Source of the DNA: Macrococcoides canis
GTDB taxonomy: Bacteria > Bacillota > Bacilli > Staphylococcales > Staphylococcaceae
NCBI RefSeq assembly: GCF_002119805.1
Contig: NZ_CP021059.1
Span: forward strand, 1,364,001 to 1,428,000
DNA: 64,000 nt
Direction: 5' to 3'
The notes below the pieces were generated by a model. That model made no database searches and had not been told where the DNA came from. It saw nothing but the letters and a program-made list of their open reading frames with translations. Below, piece by piece: positions 49,279 to 62,423 of this stretch. The position numbers were made by a program, and so were the translations under genes. Positions within the stretch are counted from its first letter, which is position 1. Each line of letters opens with the position of its first letter.

Positions 49279-50394
49279 ATGCCTGAAATTACACATAGAA
49301 AAAATACACGTCCGGTTAAAGTCGGAGATCTTACTATTGGCGGTTCAAATGAACTTGTGATTCAAAGTATGACGACAACAAAGACACATGACGTTGAAGC
49401 TACCGTAGCTGAAATCAAACGTCTTGAAGAAGCGGGCTGTCAAATTGTCCGTGTCGCTTGCCCTAAAGAAGAAGATGCTCTTGCAATCGCAGAAATAAAA
49501 AAGCAGATCAATATTCCTTTAGTCGTTGATATTCATTTCGACTATAAACTTGCATTACTTGCGATTGAAGGTGGTGCTGACAAAATTCGTATCAATCCAG
49601 GTAACATCGGCCGTCGAGAAAAAGTAGAAGAGGTCGTTAAAGCTTGTAAAGCAAAAGGAATCCCGATTCGAATCGGTGTCAATGCAGGTTCACTTGAAAA
49701 ACATATATTAAAAAAATATGGTTACCCTACTGCTGATGGTATGGTAGAAAGCGCACTGCATCATATTAAAATATTAGAAGATCTTGATTTTCATGATATT
49801 ATCGTTTCAATGAAAGCAAGTGATGTTAACTTAGCGATCGAAGCCTATACAAAGGCAGCGCAAGCATTCGATTATCCACTTCATCTAGGAATCACTGAAA
49901 GTGGTACATTATTTGCTGGAACAGTAAAATCTGCTGCTGGCCTTGGAGCTATCATGAGTTTAGGTATCGGGAATACATTACGTATTTCTTTATCAGCAGA
50001 CCCTGTAGAAGAAGTAAAAGTAGCAAGAGAGCTTCTGAAATCATTTGGTCTTGCGAGCAATGCTGCAACACTGATTTCTTGTCCGACATGCGGTCGTATT
50101 GAAATCGACTTAATTTCTATTGCGAATGAAGTTGAAGAATATATTTCTACAATTAAAGCACCGCTTAAAGTTGCAGTATTAGGATGTGCAGTGAATGGTC
50201 CAGGAGAAGCACGAGAAGCTGATATTGGAATCGCAGGAGCACGTGGAGAAGGATTACTGTTTATGAAAGGTAAGACGGTAAGAAAAGTGCCAGAAGAAAC
50301 GATGGTTGAAGAATTGAAGATGGAAATCGATAAACTTGCTGAAGAATATTTCAAAAAACAGGAAGCAGAAAAATTAGCGAATGCAGAAAAATAA
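49279..50394 (+). CDS. ispG: HMBPP synthase IspG, copy 2
   Basis: Identical 371-residue protein with all three cluster Cys; see 16,090. Confidence 0.92.
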   Translation: MPEITHRKNTRPVKVGDLTIGGSNELVIQSMTTTKTHDVEATVAEIKRLEEAGCQIVRVACPKEEDALAIAEIKKQINIPLVVDIHFDYKLALLAIEGGADKIRINPGNIGRREKVEEVVKACKAKGIPIRIGVNAGSLEKHILKKYGYPTADGMVESALHHIKILEDLDFHDIIVSMKASDVNLAIEAYTKAAQAFDYPLHLGITESGTLFAGTVKSAAGLGAIMSLGIGNTLRISLSADPVEEVKVARELLKSFGLASNAATLISCPTCGRIEIDLISIANEVEEYISTIKAPLKVAVLGCAVNGPGEAREADIGIAGARGEGLLFMKGKTVRKVPEETMVEELKMEIDKLAEEYFKKQEAEKLANAEK

Positions 50395-50959
50395 AATAAG
50401 ATTTGGTATCGATATTGATGGTACTGTTACTTGTCCGACAGCACTCGTGCCATATCTCCAGAAATCCTTTAATCCTGACTTTAAATACGAAGATATAACT
50501 GCATATGAACTTACGACTGTATTAGGCATCAGTAATGATGAAGTTGCCCAGTGGTTCAAAGAAAATGAACGCGCGCTATATAAGAATTCACCAGTACACA
50601 AAGATGCAGATTTAATATTAAGACAGTGGTCAGAACAATTCGAGCTGTTTTTCATCAGTGCAAGACATACTTTACTCACTGATATCACTTACGATTGGTT
50701 TGATAGACATAATATTCCGTATCATCATATCGAACTTACTGGATCTCATAATAAGATTGAAACAGCACGCAGTCTGCAGGTCGACGCTTTCTTTGAAGAT
50801 AAGCTCGATAATGCCCTTGATATTCAGCAGGCGCTTGATATACCGGTTTATCTTTTTGACACGCCGTACAATCAGGCAGAGTTACCAACGGGTGTGTTTC
50901 GTGTGCATTCTTGGTTAGAAACGAATCAACTCATTCAACAGCATTTTAATACAAAATAA
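50381..50959 (+). CDS. HAD 5' nucleotidase-like protein, copy 2
   Basis: Identical to the protein at 17,192 and again overlapping ispG by 14 bp. Confidence 0.82.
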   Translation: MQKNKIRFGIDIDGTVTCPTALVPYLQKSFNPDFKYEDITAYELTTVLGISNDEVAQWFKENERALYKNSPVHKDADLILRQWSEQFELFFISARHTLLTDITYDWFDRHNIPYHHIELTGSHNKIETARSLQVDAFFEDKLDNALDIQQALDIPVYLFDTPYNQAELPTGVFRVHSWLETNQLIQQHFNTK

Positions 50960-50986
50960 AAAAAGATGCCGCGGCATCTTTTTTTA
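50958..50986. terminator. Bidirectional terminator, copy 2
   Basis: AAAAAGATGCCG/CGGCATCTTTTT stem, the same as at 17,769. Confidence 0.88.
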
Positions 50987-51391
50987 TTTGCATTTTTCAC
51001 ATAATCCATAGAGTTCTATTTTATGACTTTCGATTTCAACATCAGGAAGTTCATCCTTAAATATTTCTATCGGACAATGCTCCACGACTCGTGTATCTCC
51101 GCACTGTTTACAGATAAAATGATGGTGATGATGATGACTACAAGCGAGTCTGAATTTCTTCTCTCCTTCCAGCTCAGTTGTTTCTATAATGTCTAACGAT
51201 TCAAAAAGATGCAGATTGCGATAAATTGTATCAAATGAAATACCCGGATACTTATCGTTCAGTGCCTGCTGCATCTGTTTGGCGTTTAAGTATTTGCTAT
51301 TATCATAGAGAAATGTGATCATATCTTTTCTCTTGTCCGTATATTTATGACCATTATCTTTCAGAATTTGAATTGCATCATTAATCTTCAT
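50984..51391 (-). CDS. zur: Zinc repressor Zur, copy 2
   Basis: Identical to the 135-residue protein at 17,795, in the same overlap with znuB. A doubled zur together with its target operon would keep regulator and target in step. Confidence 0.87.
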   Translation of the reverse strand: MKINDAIQILKDNGHKYTDKRKDMITFLYDNSKYLNAKQMQQALNDKYPGISFDTIYRNLHLFESLDIIETTELEGEKKFRLACSHHHHHHFICKQCGDTRVVEHCPIEIFKDELPDVEIESHKIELYGLCEKCK

Positions 51392-52232
51392 GCAAGCGTC
51401 CTCCTTTTTCTTTATTTTTCTTGATTATGATGGATAACAATAAAATCGCTACGAGTAACATGACAATCACGCCGCCTGGTGATATATCAAGATAGAATGC
51501 TGTCACTAAACCGGCAATAACAGCAATTTCCCCGATGATGACACTCCAAATCATCAGTTCTTTGTAACTTCTTGTGAGTCGCATCGCACTTGCAACAGGT
51601 AATGTGATGAGACTTGATACTAATAGTATCCCCACAACACGCATTGATGCTGAGATGACAAGTGCGACCATTAGCATGAACAATAGATGTACATATCTTG
51701 GTACTCCAATAATCGAAGCATATTCTTCATCAAATGATAGGATAAATAATTCTTTGTAGAGCAGTACGATAAACAGCAGCACAACTACAAAAATAGAAAA
51801 GATGACGATAACATCATTAAATGTTACTGCGCTGATACTTCCAAATAAATAACCGAATAGATCCTGGTTAAAACCATCTGCAAAAGAAATAAATATTACG
51901 CTCAGTCCAATACCAAGGCTCATAATAATCGGAATTGCAAGCTCCTGATAATGTTTATAGACACTACGCAGCCTTTCAATCATAAGTGATCCAGCAATCG
52001 AGAATAAAATGCCTGTCCACACGGGGTTTATCGTAAATGCCAATAATTTTGTGAGCAGCATACCAAATGCAATACCGCCTAGTGTAACATGGCTGAGTGC
52101 ATCTGCAATTAATGACAGTCTTCTAACAACGATAAAAGTCCCAATTAATGGTGCCAGTAATCCTATCAGGATGCCGGCAATAAATGAATAACGTATAAAA
52201 TCAAATTCTAATAGTGCATCAATCAGACTCAT
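51381..52232 (-). CDS. znuB: Zinc ABC transporter permease, copy 2
   Basis: Identical to the permease at 18,192, same ATGA overlap with znuC. Confidence 0.87.
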   Translation of the reverse strand: MSLIDALLEFDFIRYSFIAGILIGLLAPLIGTFIVVRRLSLIADALSHVTLGGIAFGMLLTKLLAFTINPVWTGILFSIAGSLMIERLRSVYKHYQELAIPIIMSLGIGLSVIFISFADGFNQDLFGYLFGSISAVTFNDVIVIFSIFVVVLLFIVLLYKELFILSFDEEYASIIGVPRYVHLLFMLMVALVISASMRVVGILLVSSLITLPVASAMRLTRSYKELMIWSVIIGEIAVIAGLVTAFYLDISPGGVIVMLLVAILLLSIIIKKNKEKGGRLHED

Positions 52233-52999
52233 AAACAGCACTCCCTATCATGTCCGCTATGATCGATGAACTGTACAGGATGTCCATATATCTTAGAGAT
52301 TTCAACTTCATCAAGGGACTTAAATTGATGTGTCGTTCCGTGGAAATGCAGATGTTCGTTAAGACAAGCGACCTGTGTTGCTGTATCAACGACGACACCG
52401 ATATCATGGGTTACAAGTAGAATCGTGATACCTTCTTGCTTAAGCTGTTCAAGTAACGTATAGAATTCCGCCACATGTTTCGCATCGATTCCTACAGTAG
52501 GTTCATCCAGGACGAGCACTGATGGGTTTGAGATTAAAGCTCGTGCGATATATACACGCTGCTGCTGTCCACCAGAAAGATCTGAAATGTTTTTATCCTT
52601 TAGCTGCTCAATATGCAGACGTTTTAAAATATCATCCACTTTTTTATGATCATTCCTGTCAAACCTTTTAAACATTGGTTTTATCTGTATTAAACCACTT
52701 CTTACAACTTCAAAAACATTTGCAGGAAACCCTGAATTCCCTGCATTTGATTTTTGAGATACGTAACCGATGCCTGTACGATTCTTTAGTTTACGGATGT
52801 CCGTACCATTCATCAGAATGCTGCCTTCCTGCAAATTCAAAATGCCAAGTATCAGTTTCAGCAAAGTTGATTTTCCTGAACCATTTGGACCCACAATTGC
52901 GAGAAAATCACCTGGATATACACTAATATTGATATGAGATAATGCTTTTTTATCTGGGTAACGGTATGATACATCTTTTATTTCAAATACGGGTTCCAT
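52229..52999 (-). CDS. znuC: Zinc ABC transporter ATPase, copy 2
   Basis: Identical to the ATPase at 19,040, with the same upstream palindrome (53,030-53,046). Confidence 0.87.
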   Translation of the reverse strand: MEPVFEIKDVSYRYPDKKALSHINISVYPGDFLAIVGPNGSGKSTLLKLILGILNLQEGSILMNGTDIRKLKNRTGIGYVSQKSNAGNSGFPANVFEVVRSGLIQIKPMFKRFDRNDHKKVDDILKRLHIEQLKDKNISDLSGGQQQRVYIARALISNPSVLVLDEPTVGIDAKHVAEFYTLLEQLKQEGITILLVTHDIGVVVDTATQVACLNEHLHFHGTTHQFKSLDEVEISKIYGHPVQFIDHSGHDRECCL

Positions 53000-53067
53000 A
53001 TCCTCATCCTTCTATAAACAAAAACAAGCATTAATCATAGATTAATCCCTGTTTCTATTGTCAATTT

Positions 53068-53964
53068 CTACTGCAATTTAATCTTTTCTAATAATTCAGG
53101 ATCAAAAGTTCTGCTTTTAATCATATCGATTTCAAATTTATAAGGTGGTTTTTTATTTTTCTTATCATCACCAACTTGAACATAAGGTGTCTCTAAAATC
53201 TTAGGAATATTTTCAAATGCCTCATGATAGACGATGTTAGTTAATGCATCAAATCCAATATTGCCAAAGCCGAAATTTTCATGTCTATCTTTTCTGGCAC
53301 CTAGCACATTTTTGCTGTCATTGACGTGCACAACTTTTATACGATCGATTCCAACAATGTCATCGAATTCCTGTAATACACCGTCCAGGTCATTGACAAT
53401 ATCATATCCTGCATCATGTGTATGACAAGTATCAAAACATACAGAAAGTCGCTCATTATGTGTTACACCTGAAATAATTTCTGCAAGTTCTTCAAATGAT
53501 TTCCCACATTCTGAGCCTTTACCCGCCATTGTTTCAAGTGCAATACGCACATCGTTATTATTTGTCAGGACTTCGTTCAGACCTTCTATTATCTTCTTGA
53601 TCCCTGCTTCTTCTCCAGCCCCGACATGTGCACCTGGATGCAGCACGATATCTTTTGCACCAAGCGCTTCTGTACGCTCGATTTCCTTTTGTAAAAACTC
53701 GACTCCTAAATTAAATACTTCAGGCTTTACCGTATTTGCAATATTGATGATATAAGGTGCATGCACAACAATATTTGACAGACCATGTGCCTGCATATGT
53801 GCTTGTCCTGCTTCAATATTTAAGTCTTCGATCGCTTTACGTCGTGTATTTTGAGGTGCACCCGTATAGATCATAAATGTAGAAGCACCGTAGATTGCTG
53901 CTTCTTCAGATGCCTGCAGGAGCATCTTCTTTCCGCTCATTGATACATGAGATCCGATTAACAT
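53068..53964 (-). CDS. nfo: Endonuclease IV, copy 2
   Basis: Identical to the 298-residue protein at 19,879. Confidence 0.91.
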   Translation of the reverse strand: MLIGSHVSMSGKKMLLQASEEAAIYGASTFMIYTGAPQNTRRKAIEDLNIEAGQAHMQAHGLSNIVVHAPYIINIANTVKPEVFNLGVEFLQKEIERTEALGAKDIVLHPGAHVGAGEEAGIKKIIEGLNEVLTNNNDVRIALETMAGKGSECGKSFEELAEIISGVTHNERLSVCFDTCHTHDAGYDIVNDLDGVLQEFDDIVGIDRIKVVHVNDSKNVLGARKDRHENFGFGNIGFDALTNIVYHEAFENIPKILETPYVQVGDDKKNKKPPYKFEIDMIKSRTFDPELLEKIKLQ

Positions 53965-53974
53965 AGCTTTCACC

Positions 53975-55303
53975 TTAACCTTTTCTGTTTTGCTTATTAA
54001 CGCGCTTAGAGTGTGCTTTTTTCTCATTGCGTTTAATCTTATCTAGTTCATATCTGAACTTCTTCTTATACCCTGGTTTCACTTTCTTTTTCTTCTTTAC
54101 TTTATGAACTAATGACTTTTCAATATTATCTTCTTTTTTCTGACGACTTCTACGTTCAGTACGGTCTTTTATTTCTGTGAGTTCACCATTTTTAATATCT
54201 GAATGAATAAATGAGAAGCCTTTTTTCTCAATCTGGTTGATTAAGTCCTCTTCATCTGGTGTATAAAGCGTAATTGCTACACCTGTGTAATTCCCACGTC
54301 CTGTTCGACCGACACGATGTGTAAAGAAATCGATATCCTTTGGAATATCATAGTTAAACACATGGCTTACACCTTCTATATCGATACCACGACTTGCAAG
54401 GTCACTCGCTATAATATATTGAAATTCTAAGTTCTTGACACGTTTCATCATCTGAGTTCGTTCTCTAGGAGCCAGACCTCCATGGATGATTCCAACTTTC
54501 ATCCCTTGATCCTGCAGAAACTCAGCAAGTTCGTCTGCTCGGTCACGACTATTCGCAAAGATAATAGCTAAATATGGATTACACGTGTTCATAACGCTCA
54601 CTAGCTTTTCTTTCTTATCATTACTCTTTGTCGGAACAAGATAGAACGTAATATTCTTATTCGTCTTACTATCAGGTTCAATTTCAATGAATTCTGGTTT
54701 TGATAAATATTTGTTTAAGAAAGGATGTAATGCTTTAGGAATCGTTGCTGAAAAGACAGCAATCTGAGCATCACGCGATACGTTCGCTGCAATTTTATCG
54801 ACTGTCGGTAAGAATCCAAGATCAATCATCAGATCCGCTTCATCAACTACTACTGCATTTGCTAAATGAATATGCAGTACATTTTCCTCTGCTAAATCTT
54901 TAATACGGTTTGGTGTGCCTATAACGATTTGAGGCTGTACTTTAGATTTCTGTATATCTTTATTCTTATCTGTTCCTCCGATATAAAGGCCTGCTTTAAT
55001 ACCTTCAGTAAAGGAGATCAAATGTTCACTCGCATCATATAATTGTTTTGCAAGTTCACGCGTAGGTGCTAGCACAATCACCTGCGGCTGTATTAAGTCT
55101 TTATCAATTTTATTGATCAACGGCAACAGGAATGCATGTGATTTACCTGTACCAGTTTGAGATTGTCCGATTAAATGTGTATCTTTCTTTAATTTAGGAA
55201 TAACTCTTCTCTGGATTTCTGTGGGCTGGTTGAAATTAAGATCTTTCACCGCTTCTATCAAATATGGTGCAAGTTCAAAATGTTCAAATGGGTGTTTGTC
55301 CAT
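53975..55303 (-). CDS. cshB: DEAD-box RNA helicase CshB, copy 2
   Basis: Identical to the helicase at 20,786, same AGGAGG-preceded start. Confidence 0.9.
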   Translation of the reverse strand: MDKHPFEHFELAPYLIEAVKDLNFNQPTEIQRRVIPKLKKDTHLIGQSQTGTGKSHAFLLPLINKIDKDLIQPQVIVLAPTRELAKQLYDASEHLISFTEGIKAGLYIGGTDKNKDIQKSKVQPQIVIGTPNRIKDLAEENVLHIHLANAVVVDEADLMIDLGFLPTVDKIAANVSRDAQIAVFSATIPKALHPFLNKYLSKPEFIEIEPDSKTNKNITFYLVPTKSNDKKEKLVSVMNTCNPYLAIIFANSRDRADELAEFLQDQGMKVGIIHGGLAPRERTQMMKRVKNLEFQYIIASDLASRGIDIEGVSHVFNYDIPKDIDFFTHRVGRTGRGNYTGVAITLYTPDEEDLINQIEKKGFSFIHSDIKNGELTEIKDRTERRSRQKKEDNIEKSLVHKVKKKKKVKPGYKKKFRYELDKIKRNEKKAHSKRVNKQNRKG

Positions 55304-55433
55304 CATAATCCTCCTCTTTTTCTTCATCTAATGTATTATATAGGAAACATTACTAAAAAGAAAGTAAACATTTTTAAAACCATATTATAAGTGGTATGAT
55401 GAAAGTACTGATTCATGAATTGGAGGCACAATA

Positions 55434-56402
55434 ATGGAAATCATTAAAATTACACCGCGTGGCTATTGTTATGGTGTAGTTGACGCGATGGTCATCGCGC
55501 GTAACGCATCCTTAGACAAATCATTACCACGCCCTATTTATATACTCGGTATGATCGTTCATAATAAACATGTCACTGATGCATTTGAAAGTGACGGCAT
55601 CATTACACTGGATGGTCCAAACAGACTTGAAATCTTAGAACAGATCGAAACAGGAACCGTTATCTTCACTGCGCATGGCGTAAGCCCAGAAGTAAAACGT
55701 CGTGCGAAAGAAAAAGGACTTGTCTGTATCGATGCAACTTGTCCTGATGTAGAGAACACCCATGCATTGATACGTCGTAAGAAAGCAGATGGCTATCATG
55801 TCATCTATATCGGTAAGAAAGGTCACCCTGAACCTGAAGGAGCGGTAGGTGTCGCACCAGATATCGTACACCTTGTTGAAAACAAGCAGGATATCGAACA
55901 GTTACCGCAGTCTTTAAATGAACAGAAGCTCATCGTTACAAACCAGACTACAATGAGTCAGTGGGATGTTAAGCATCTGATGGAAGACTTAGAAGAGAAG
56001 TTTCCTCATATTGAGGTACATAAAGAAATTTGTCTTGCAACTCAAGTCAGACAGGAAGCTGTCGCGAATCAGGCATCAAGTGCTGACGTGCTTATCGTAG
56101 TCGGTGACCCTAAAAGCAATAACTCTAACAGACTCGCACAAGTATCGAAGGAGATCGCACATACTGAAGCTTATCGCATTTCAGACATCAGTGAATTAAA
56201 GCTAGAGTGGCTTGAAGGCAAATCAACGATTGCAGTTACAGCAGGTGCTTCGACACCAACGCCTATCGTAAAAGAAGTCATCGACTATATAAAAAGCTAT
56301 GATCCGTTGAACGTTACACCGATTCCTGAAAAATCTGGAGTTCCAGTTGAGAAGATCTTACCTAAAATTAAAAATGCAACACCGGTGAAGATTTTAGACT
56401 AA
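55434..56402 (+). CDS. ispH: HMBPP reductase IspH, copy 2
   Basis: Identical to the 322-residue protein at 22,245; its terminator is repeated at 56,405-56,437. Confidence 0.92.
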   Translation: MEIIKITPRGYCYGVVDAMVIARNASLDKSLPRPIYILGMIVHNKHVTDAFESDGIITLDGPNRLEILEQIETGTVIFTAHGVSPEVKRRAKEKGLVCIDATCPDVENTHALIRRKKADGYHVIYIGKKGHPEPEGAVGVAPDIVHLVENKQDIEQLPQSLNEQKLIVTNQTTMSQWDVKHLMEDLEEKFPHIEVHKEICLATQVRQEAVANQASSADVLIVVGDPKSNNSNRLAQVSKEIAHTEAYRISDISELKLEWLEGKSTIAVTAGASTPTPIVKEVIDYIKSYDPLNVTPIPEKSGVPVEKILPKIKNATPVKILD

Positions 56403-56437
56403 TCATTAAAGCCATCGTCAAATGACGATGGCTTTAT

Positions 56438-57520
56438 TTATACTTCGTTAAAAGGATTTGTATTTGTAGCAGAAGCATATACTAACATATCAGGTATTAG
56501 ACGGTTAAAAATCGACTTTAACCCATCTTTCATAACATATTCACTGTAATGTCCGATATCTATAGCCATTTGACCTTCCATCAGAAGATCATGTGCCTCG
56601 TGATACTTAATATCTCCTGTTAAGAAAACATCCGACTTACCACTTATTTCAGACATATATGATACACCTGCACCACCAATTATTGAAACCGATGCTATTT
56701 CCGCATCCATATCCCCTATCACTTTAACAGAAGGAATATCAAGCTTTTCTTTTAGCCGTTCAGCAAACTTTCGTACAGTCATCTTGCCAATCGTTCCGAT
56801 GCTTCCAGTTCCGTACTCTGCATCAACCGTATAATCAAATATATCATATGCCGGTGTTTCATATGGATGTACATCTGAAATTACATTTTCAATATGTTTT
56901 CTTAGATGAGGTTCGAATACACATTCAACCTTCAATTCTTGTTCGTAATGAATTTCCCCGCGTTCACCTACATATGGCTGCGCATCTTGTGACGGTTTAA
57001 ATTGACCCACACCTTCAGTCGTATAGAAACAATGAGAATATTCTCCAATCTGCCCTGCACCAGCATCAGCCAGTGCAGCTTTGACACGTTCGGCTGCTTC
57101 TGTCGGCACAAATAACTGTAATTTACAGAGCGTCTTGCGTTCACGCAGTAAAATCGACTGGTTCTTAAGTCCAATCTGTTCTCCGATCATATAGCTCACG
57201 CCATATTTATAATTGTCCAGATTCGTATGCATCGCAATAAGCTGCATATCATTCTTTATAGCGTATCTCATAATCGTTCCGTATCCACCGGCATTAATTT
57301 GTTTAATCCCGCTAAATATTAACGGATGATGACAGATGATCGTATTCACACCTTTACTCACCGCTTCATCAATAACTGCGACAGTACAGTCCAGAGTGGT
57401 CATTATCCCTGTAACTTGTGTCGTTTCATCCCCAATCAATAGACCTACATTATCCCAAGACTCTGCTGTATGTGCCGGAATCTCTCTATGAATAATCTGT
57501 AATAATTCACGTATGTTCAA
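56438..57520 (-). CDS. yqfO: Nif3/YqfO family protein, copy 2
   Basis: Identical to the 360-residue protein at 23,249. Confidence 0.88.
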   Translation of the reverse strand: MNIRELLQIIHREIPAHTAESWDNVGLLIGDETTQVTGIMTTLDCTVAVIDEAVSKGVNTIICHHPLIFSGIKQINAGGYGTIMRYAIKNDMQLIAMHTNLDNYKYGVSYMIGEQIGLKNQSILLRERKTLCKLQLFVPTEAAERVKAALADAGAGQIGEYSHCFYTTEGVGQFKPSQDAQPYVGERGEIHYEQELKVECVFEPHLRKHIENVISDVHPYETPAYDIFDYTVDAEYGTGSIGTIGKMTVRKFAERLKEKLDIPSVKVIGDMDAEIASVSIIGGAGVSYMSEISGKSDVFLTGDIKYHEAHDLLMEGQMAIDIGHYSEYVMKDGLKSIFNRLIPDMLVYASATNTNPFNEV

Positions 57521-58196
57521 TGTTTAAGACCTCCTTTAATCTGTCGATATCTGATGACAATTGTGAAGCTTTATATGCATGTCTTTCATCTGATTTTATT
57601 GCGTCAAATACTGTGTTCAGATGATGAAATTCTCGCATCCATTTCTCTTTGAATATCTCATCTTTCTGCTGCATAAGCACCGGGCCAAATTTCAGCTCTG
57701 TATCAGTGTATGATATGTTATCAACATTACGTTCTGCCACAATAATTTCATAGACATGCTTACGTTCTTTCATTATCACTTCATCTTTAATCATATACCC
57801 TAGTTCCAGCAGTTTACGTCTGACCGCTTCTGTATGAATATTACTTTGCAGAATAAGCGTTGGATAATCTGAAAGTTTGTCCTTACCGTTGTCCAATATC
57901 TCACTGATTAACGGGCCACCCATTCCACAGATCGCGATACAGTCCACTTCACCTATCTCAATCACTTCAAGACCATTACCGAGCCTTACATCTATTTTAT
58001 CTTGCAGTTCATACTTTCTCACGTTTTCTTTTGCAGCATTAAATGGACCGATGACTACTTCCCCTGCCACTGCACCTTCGATCATTCCTTGCTGCAATGC
58101 ATAGATTGGTAAATAGGCATGATCTGAACCGATATCAGCTAGCTTATTATGATTAATATAGTTTGCAACTGCCATTAACCTATTATTTATCATCAT
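57507..58196 (-). CDS. trmK: tRNA m1A22 methyltransferase, copy 2
   Basis: Identical to the 229-residue protein at 24,318, with the same 14-bp overlap with yqfO. Confidence 0.89.
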   Translation of the reverse strand: MMINNRLMAVANYINHNKLADIGSDHAYLPIYALQQGMIEGAVAGEVVIGPFNAAKENVRKYELQDKIDVRLGNGLEVIEIGEVDCIAICGMGGPLISEILDNGKDKLSDYPTLILQSNIHTEAVRRKLLELGYMIKDEVIMKERKHVYEIIVAERNVDNISYTDTELKFGPVLMQQKDEIFKEKWMREFHHLNTVFDAIKSDERHAYKASQLSSDIDRLKEVLNIEHT

Positions 58197-58269
58197 TAAA
58201 ATCCTTTCCGTAATTCATTATAAAAGAGGATGAGACAACGTTGTCCCATCCTCTCATATAGATAAAATA

Positions 58270-58620
58270 TTATTTTGCGTCTTTAAGGTACTTAACTAAC
58301 GTATCTAAATCTTTATCAGAAATTTTAGATTGATCGTGTGCTGGCATCGCACCTTTACCTTCACGGATTGTTTTCTTAACAGCTGCATCATCTTTAGAGA
58401 TACCTGCTAATTTAGGTCCCATAGCACCTTCTAAGTTTTGACCGTGACAAGATGTACAGTTATCCTTTGCAAACGTTTTTGCATCAAATTTCTGTTCAGT
58501 TTTAGCACCGTCTCCGCCTTCTTCTTCCCCTTTGTTCGCACCATGTGCTGACATAAAGAAAATAAGACCTACACCCATAAGCATAATAAGTATAAACGGT
58601 ATCACTGGATTACGATTCAT
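58270..58620 (-). CDS. cccA: Cytochrome c-550, copy 2
   Basis: Identical to the 116-residue protein at 25,081; terminator at 58,225-58,254 and promoter at 58,659-58,686 are repeated too. Confidence 0.9.
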   Translation of the reverse strand: MNRNPVIPFILIMLMGVGLIFFMSAHGANKGEEEGGDGAKTEQKFDAKTFAKDNCTSCHGQNLEGAMGPKLAGISKDDAAVKKTIREGKGAMPAHDQSKISDKDLDTLVKYLKDAK

Positions 58621-58709
58621 TCAATTAACCTCCCTTTAAATTCACCATATACATATCTATTTTATATTAAAAAGTAGGATTGTCAAAGACTTTTCACAAT
58701 TTAATTTAA

Positions 58710-59810
58710 TTAATCCATAAAATCTTTTAAACGTTTACTTCGTGAAGGATGACGTAATTTTCTAAGTGCCTTCGCTTCAATCTGTCTAATACGTTCACGT
58801 GTCACTCCAAACACCTTACCTACTTCCTCAAGTGTGCGCGTACGGCCATCATCAAGACCAAATCTTAAACGCAGGACATTCTCTTCTCTGTCCGTCAGCG
58901 TATCAAGAACGTCTTCTAGTTGTTCTTTCAGAAGTTCGTATGCAGCATGATCTGCAGGACTTTGCGCATCCTGATCTTCAATAAAGTCACCTAGATGACT
59001 GTCATCTTCTTCCCCAATCGGTGTTTCAAGAGAGACTGGTTCTTGAGCAATCTTCAAGATTTCTCTTACTTTTTCCGCTGGCAGATCCATTTCTTCACCA
59101 ATTTCTTCTGGAGAAGGATCGCGACCTAAATCTTGCAGCAGCTGACGTTGAACACGAATTAATTTATTTATCGTTTCAACCATATGAACTGGAATTCGAA
59201 TTGTACGTGCCTGGTCAGCGATTGCACGTGTGATTGCCTGACGAATCCACCACGTAGCATAAGTTGAAAATTTAAAACCTTTTGTAAAGTCAAATTTCTC
59301 TACTGCTTTAATAAGACCCATGTTCCCTTCCTGAATTAAATCAAGGAACAGCATACCACGGCCAACGTAACGCTTAGCAATACTAACTACGAGTCGTAAG
59401 TTTGCTTCTGCAAGTCGCGCTTTCGCTTCTTCGTCACCTTGTTCGATACGTTTTGCAAGTTCAATTTCTTCTTCTGCACTTAATAAATTTACACGACCAA
59501 TTTCTTTTAGATACATACGTACAGGGTCATTAATCTTAACACCTGGTGGTGCTGAAAGATCATTTAAATTAATTTTGTCGTCCGTATCCTGTGCATCTTT
59601 TTCATTGATTAAAGTAATATCATTCTCAGCAATGGCTTCGAAGAATTCGTCCATATGATCAGAATCCATTTCAAAATTCTGCAGCTTATCTGCAATCTCT
59701 TCATGACTGAGATGACCATTTTTCTTACCAGTCTCAATCAACTGTGCTTTAACCTGGTCAATCGTCAATAATACATCATCTTTAGTTTTTTTCGTTTCTT
59801 TTTTGGCCAT
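58710..59810 (-). CDS. sigA: Primary sigma factor SigA, copy 2
   Basis: Identical to the 366-residue protein at 25,521. Two identical copies of the housekeeping sigma factor would be very unusual in this family. Confidence 0.92.
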   Translation of the reverse strand: MAKKETKKTKDDVLLTIDQVKAQLIETGKKNGHLSHEEIADKLQNFEMDSDHMDEFFEAIAENDITLINEKDAQDTDDKINLNDLSAPPGVKINDPVRMYLKEIGRVNLLSAEEEIELAKRIEQGDEEAKARLAEANLRLVVSIAKRYVGRGMLFLDLIQEGNMGLIKAVEKFDFTKGFKFSTYATWWIRQAITRAIADQARTIRIPVHMVETINKLIRVQRQLLQDLGRDPSPEEIGEEMDLPAEKVREILKIAQEPVSLETPIGEEDDSHLGDFIEDQDAQSPADHAAYELLKEQLEDVLDTLTDREENVLRLRFGLDDGRTRTLEEVGKVFGVTRERIRQIEAKALRKLRHPSRSKRLKDFMD

Positions 59811-59831
59811 AATGGTAACCCCCTGTAGAAT

Positions 59832-61583
59832 CTACTGTTTCTTTTGTCGTTGTAAATTAATAATTTCACGCATCAGCTGCGCACGTCTTTCATGATCCTC
59901 TGTACGTACTGCATCGCTAAGCTGTGCCTTTAACGATTGCAGTCGCTCTATTTCTTTCGGTTCCTGCTGAAAGACATAGAGGTAATCATTGACTTCTTCG
60001 ATAGAAGGTTCATGATTTACGTGCATCGCATCAATCTTTAAACATGTTTCATGACATTCATGTGGGACATGTGATGAGAAATTGCTTAGCTTAAATGTCT
60101 CTTCTATTTTATAGTACCCACTTAACGCTTCATAAATCATCTGATGCACTTTAGCGCTAAAATGAGCTTCTGTAATCTGATCTTTAAATTGCATAAATAG
60201 CATACGATCATTCATAAAATATTTCAGTACCGTACGTTCAGCTAACATTTGTCGTGACAATGTCCCGCTTTCAAATGTCGGCATATGCGCTTGTGTTCTA
60301 TTATCCTTTTGCACCTTGAATTTTAAGCTGTCAAAGTCTACATTAAACAATTCAGTGATTTCATGCAATACTTTTTTCTGTAAATGCTCGGAATTCATTA
60401 GTTTAGCATCTTGGATAACGTTATTCAAATGTTTTTCATAAGCAAGATCATTATTTTTAATTTCATCGAGATAATGACGCATATAAAAACTCACATATGT
60501 AAGCTTATTATGATTAAAATAACTTAAAAATTTATCCGTTCCAAGTTCTGTAATCATCTCATCAGGATCGTACCCTTTTTTCATCGGTACGACAAATACA
60601 TTCATACCTTCCTGATTCAATTGTTTACCAATTTTAAGCGTTGCATCAATACCTGCGCGATCGCCATCATACATCAATGTAATATTTGATGCTAATTTCT
60701 TGAGCTGCAGTACATGTTCACGGCTGAGTGCCGTACCCATCGTTGCAATGGCATTTAATATTCCGACCTCATTAAGTTTAAGGACATCCATAAACCCTTC
60801 CAGCAGGATGACTTCATCATTATTTCGAATCGGTTTTCTTGCAACATCAATGTGATAAAGTACATTTCTTTTTTGGAAGATCAAGGTTTCAGGACTATTT
60901 AGATACTTCGGTTCGCTGCCATCAATCGATCGTGCTGAAAAACCGATAACCTTACCACGAAAGTCCTTAATAGGAAACATGATGCGGTTTCTAAACCGAT
61001 CAAAATATGAAATCGTTTCTTCATTACGACTCAGCAAACCTGCGTCATAGGCCAGCGCTTCGTCATAACCTTTATTCTTTAAATAATCACGTGTAAATGT
61101 TGACACGTTAGGACTATAGCCGATTTTCTCACGTGCAATCTGTTCATCTGTGAACCCTCTGGAATATAAATATTTAAGCGCTGGTTCAGCCTGTTCAATC
61201 GCCTTAAGCACATAATTGTAATAATGCGCCATCGCTTCATGCATCGCGATCATCTTGCTCTGTTCATTATCTGGCTTTGGCGTATCGTCATCTGTCTTAA
61301 CTTCAATCCCTGCACGCTCACCTAATATCTTCACTGCTTCTATAAAACTGATGGATTCTATCTGCTCTAAAAACTGAAAGACATTCCCACCTTTTTTGCA
61401 GCCGAAACAATGGCAGATCTGTTTTTCTACTGAGACCGAGAACGAAGGGGTCTTTTCATCATGAAAGGGACATAAACCGATGTAGTTTCGTCCCCTTTTT
61501 TCTAACTTGACATATTGACTGACAACGTCCAATATATCGTTCTTCTGTTGAATTTCATTGATTAGCTCTGGCTCTATATGCAA
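59832..61583 (-). CDS. dnaG: DNA primase, copy 2
   Basis: Identical to the primase at 26,643, with the same TTG start choice. Confidence 0.9.
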   Translation of the reverse strand: MHIEPELINEIQQKNDILDVVSQYVKLEKRGRNYIGLCPFHDEKTPSFSVSVEKQICHCFGCKKGGNVFQFLEQIESISFIEAVKILGERAGIEVKTDDDTPKPDNEQSKMIAMHEAMAHYYNYVLKAIEQAEPALKYLYSRGFTDEQIAREKIGYSPNVSTFTRDYLKNKGYDEALAYDAGLLSRNEETISYFDRFRNRIMFPIKDFRGKVIGFSARSIDGSEPKYLNSPETLIFQKRNVLYHIDVARKPIRNNDEVILLEGFMDVLKLNEVGILNAIATMGTALSREHVLQLKKLASNITLMYDGDRAGIDATLKIGKQLNQEGMNVFVVPMKKGYDPDEMITELGTDKFLSYFNHNKLTYVSFYMRHYLDEIKNNDLAYEKHLNNVIQDAKLMNSEHLQKKVLHEITELFNVDFDSLKFKVQKDNRTQAHMPTFESGTLSRQMLAERTVLKYFMNDRMLFMQFKDQITEAHFSAKVHQMIYEALSGYYKIEETFKLSNFSSHVPHECHETCLKIDAMHVNHEPSIEEVNDYLYVFQQEPKEIERLQSLKAQLSDAVRTEDHERRAQLMREIINLQRQKKQ

Positions 61584-61596
61584 ATTATGCACCTCT

Positions 61597-62412
61597 TTAA
61601 CGTTGATTCTCAGTGATAATCTTAATGATTTCGTTTGCTGTTTCTTCTATCGCTTTATTCGAAACATCGATCACCTTACATCCAATTCTATCGACAATCG
61701 AATGGAAATAGTCAAGCTCTTCGTGGATACGGTCATCCTTAGCATAGTTCGCATCATTCTTTAACCCAAGTTGTGCAAGTCGCTCCACTCTTATCTTGTT
61801 TAACTTAGCTGGATCAATCTTTAAGGCGATACACTTGGCTGGATCTATATTAAACAGCTGCTCAGGTGGATCTACCTCTGGTACAAGCGGCACATTCATT
61901 ACCTTATAACGCTTATGTGCTAAGTATTGACTTAACGGTGTCTTAGAAGTACGAGAAACACCGATCAGTACGATATCAGCTTTAGCTAATCCACGCACAT
62001 CTCTGCCGTCATCATACTTTACCGCGAACTCAATCGCTTCAATTTTCTTGAAATAATCTTCATCCAGCTTATGTACTATACCTGGTTCATTTAAAGGATG
62101 TTCATCTAAAGCATCGACCAGCAATGTCATCAATGGTCCCATAATATCGACACTGTTAATACCATATGTCTCAAGCTGCTGCTGCATATACTTTCTGATT
62201 GCTGGTTTAACGAGTGTGTAAACGACAATTGATTCTTGTTCCTTTGCCAGATGAATAACCTCATCAATATTCTCGGTTGTCTCGATATAAGGTAGTCGTA
62301 TCGTATCAATTACATTATTCAGTAGATTAAATTGTGATACACATGCTTTTGTAACAAGTTCTGCAGTCTCTCCTACAGAATCTGATGCGATGATTAATCT
62401 AATTTCCTTCAT
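61597..62412 (-). CDS. yqfL: PPDK regulatory protein-like YqfL, copy 2
   Basis: Identical to the 271-residue protein at 28,408. Confidence 0.86.
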   Translation of the reverse strand: MKEIRLIIASDSVGETAELVTKACVSQFNLLNNVIDTIRLPYIETTENIDEVIHLAKEQESIVVYTLVKPAIRKYMQQQLETYGINSVDIMGPLMTLLVDALDEHPLNEPGIVHKLDEDYFKKIEAIEFAVKYDDGRDVRGLAKADIVLIGVSRTSKTPLSQYLAHKRYKVMNVPLVPEVDPPEQLFNIDPAKCIALKIDPAKLNKIRVERLAQLGLKNDANYAKDDRIHEELDYFHSIVDRIGCKVIDVSNKAIEETANEIIKIITENQR

Positions 62413-62423
62413 AAATTTATCCC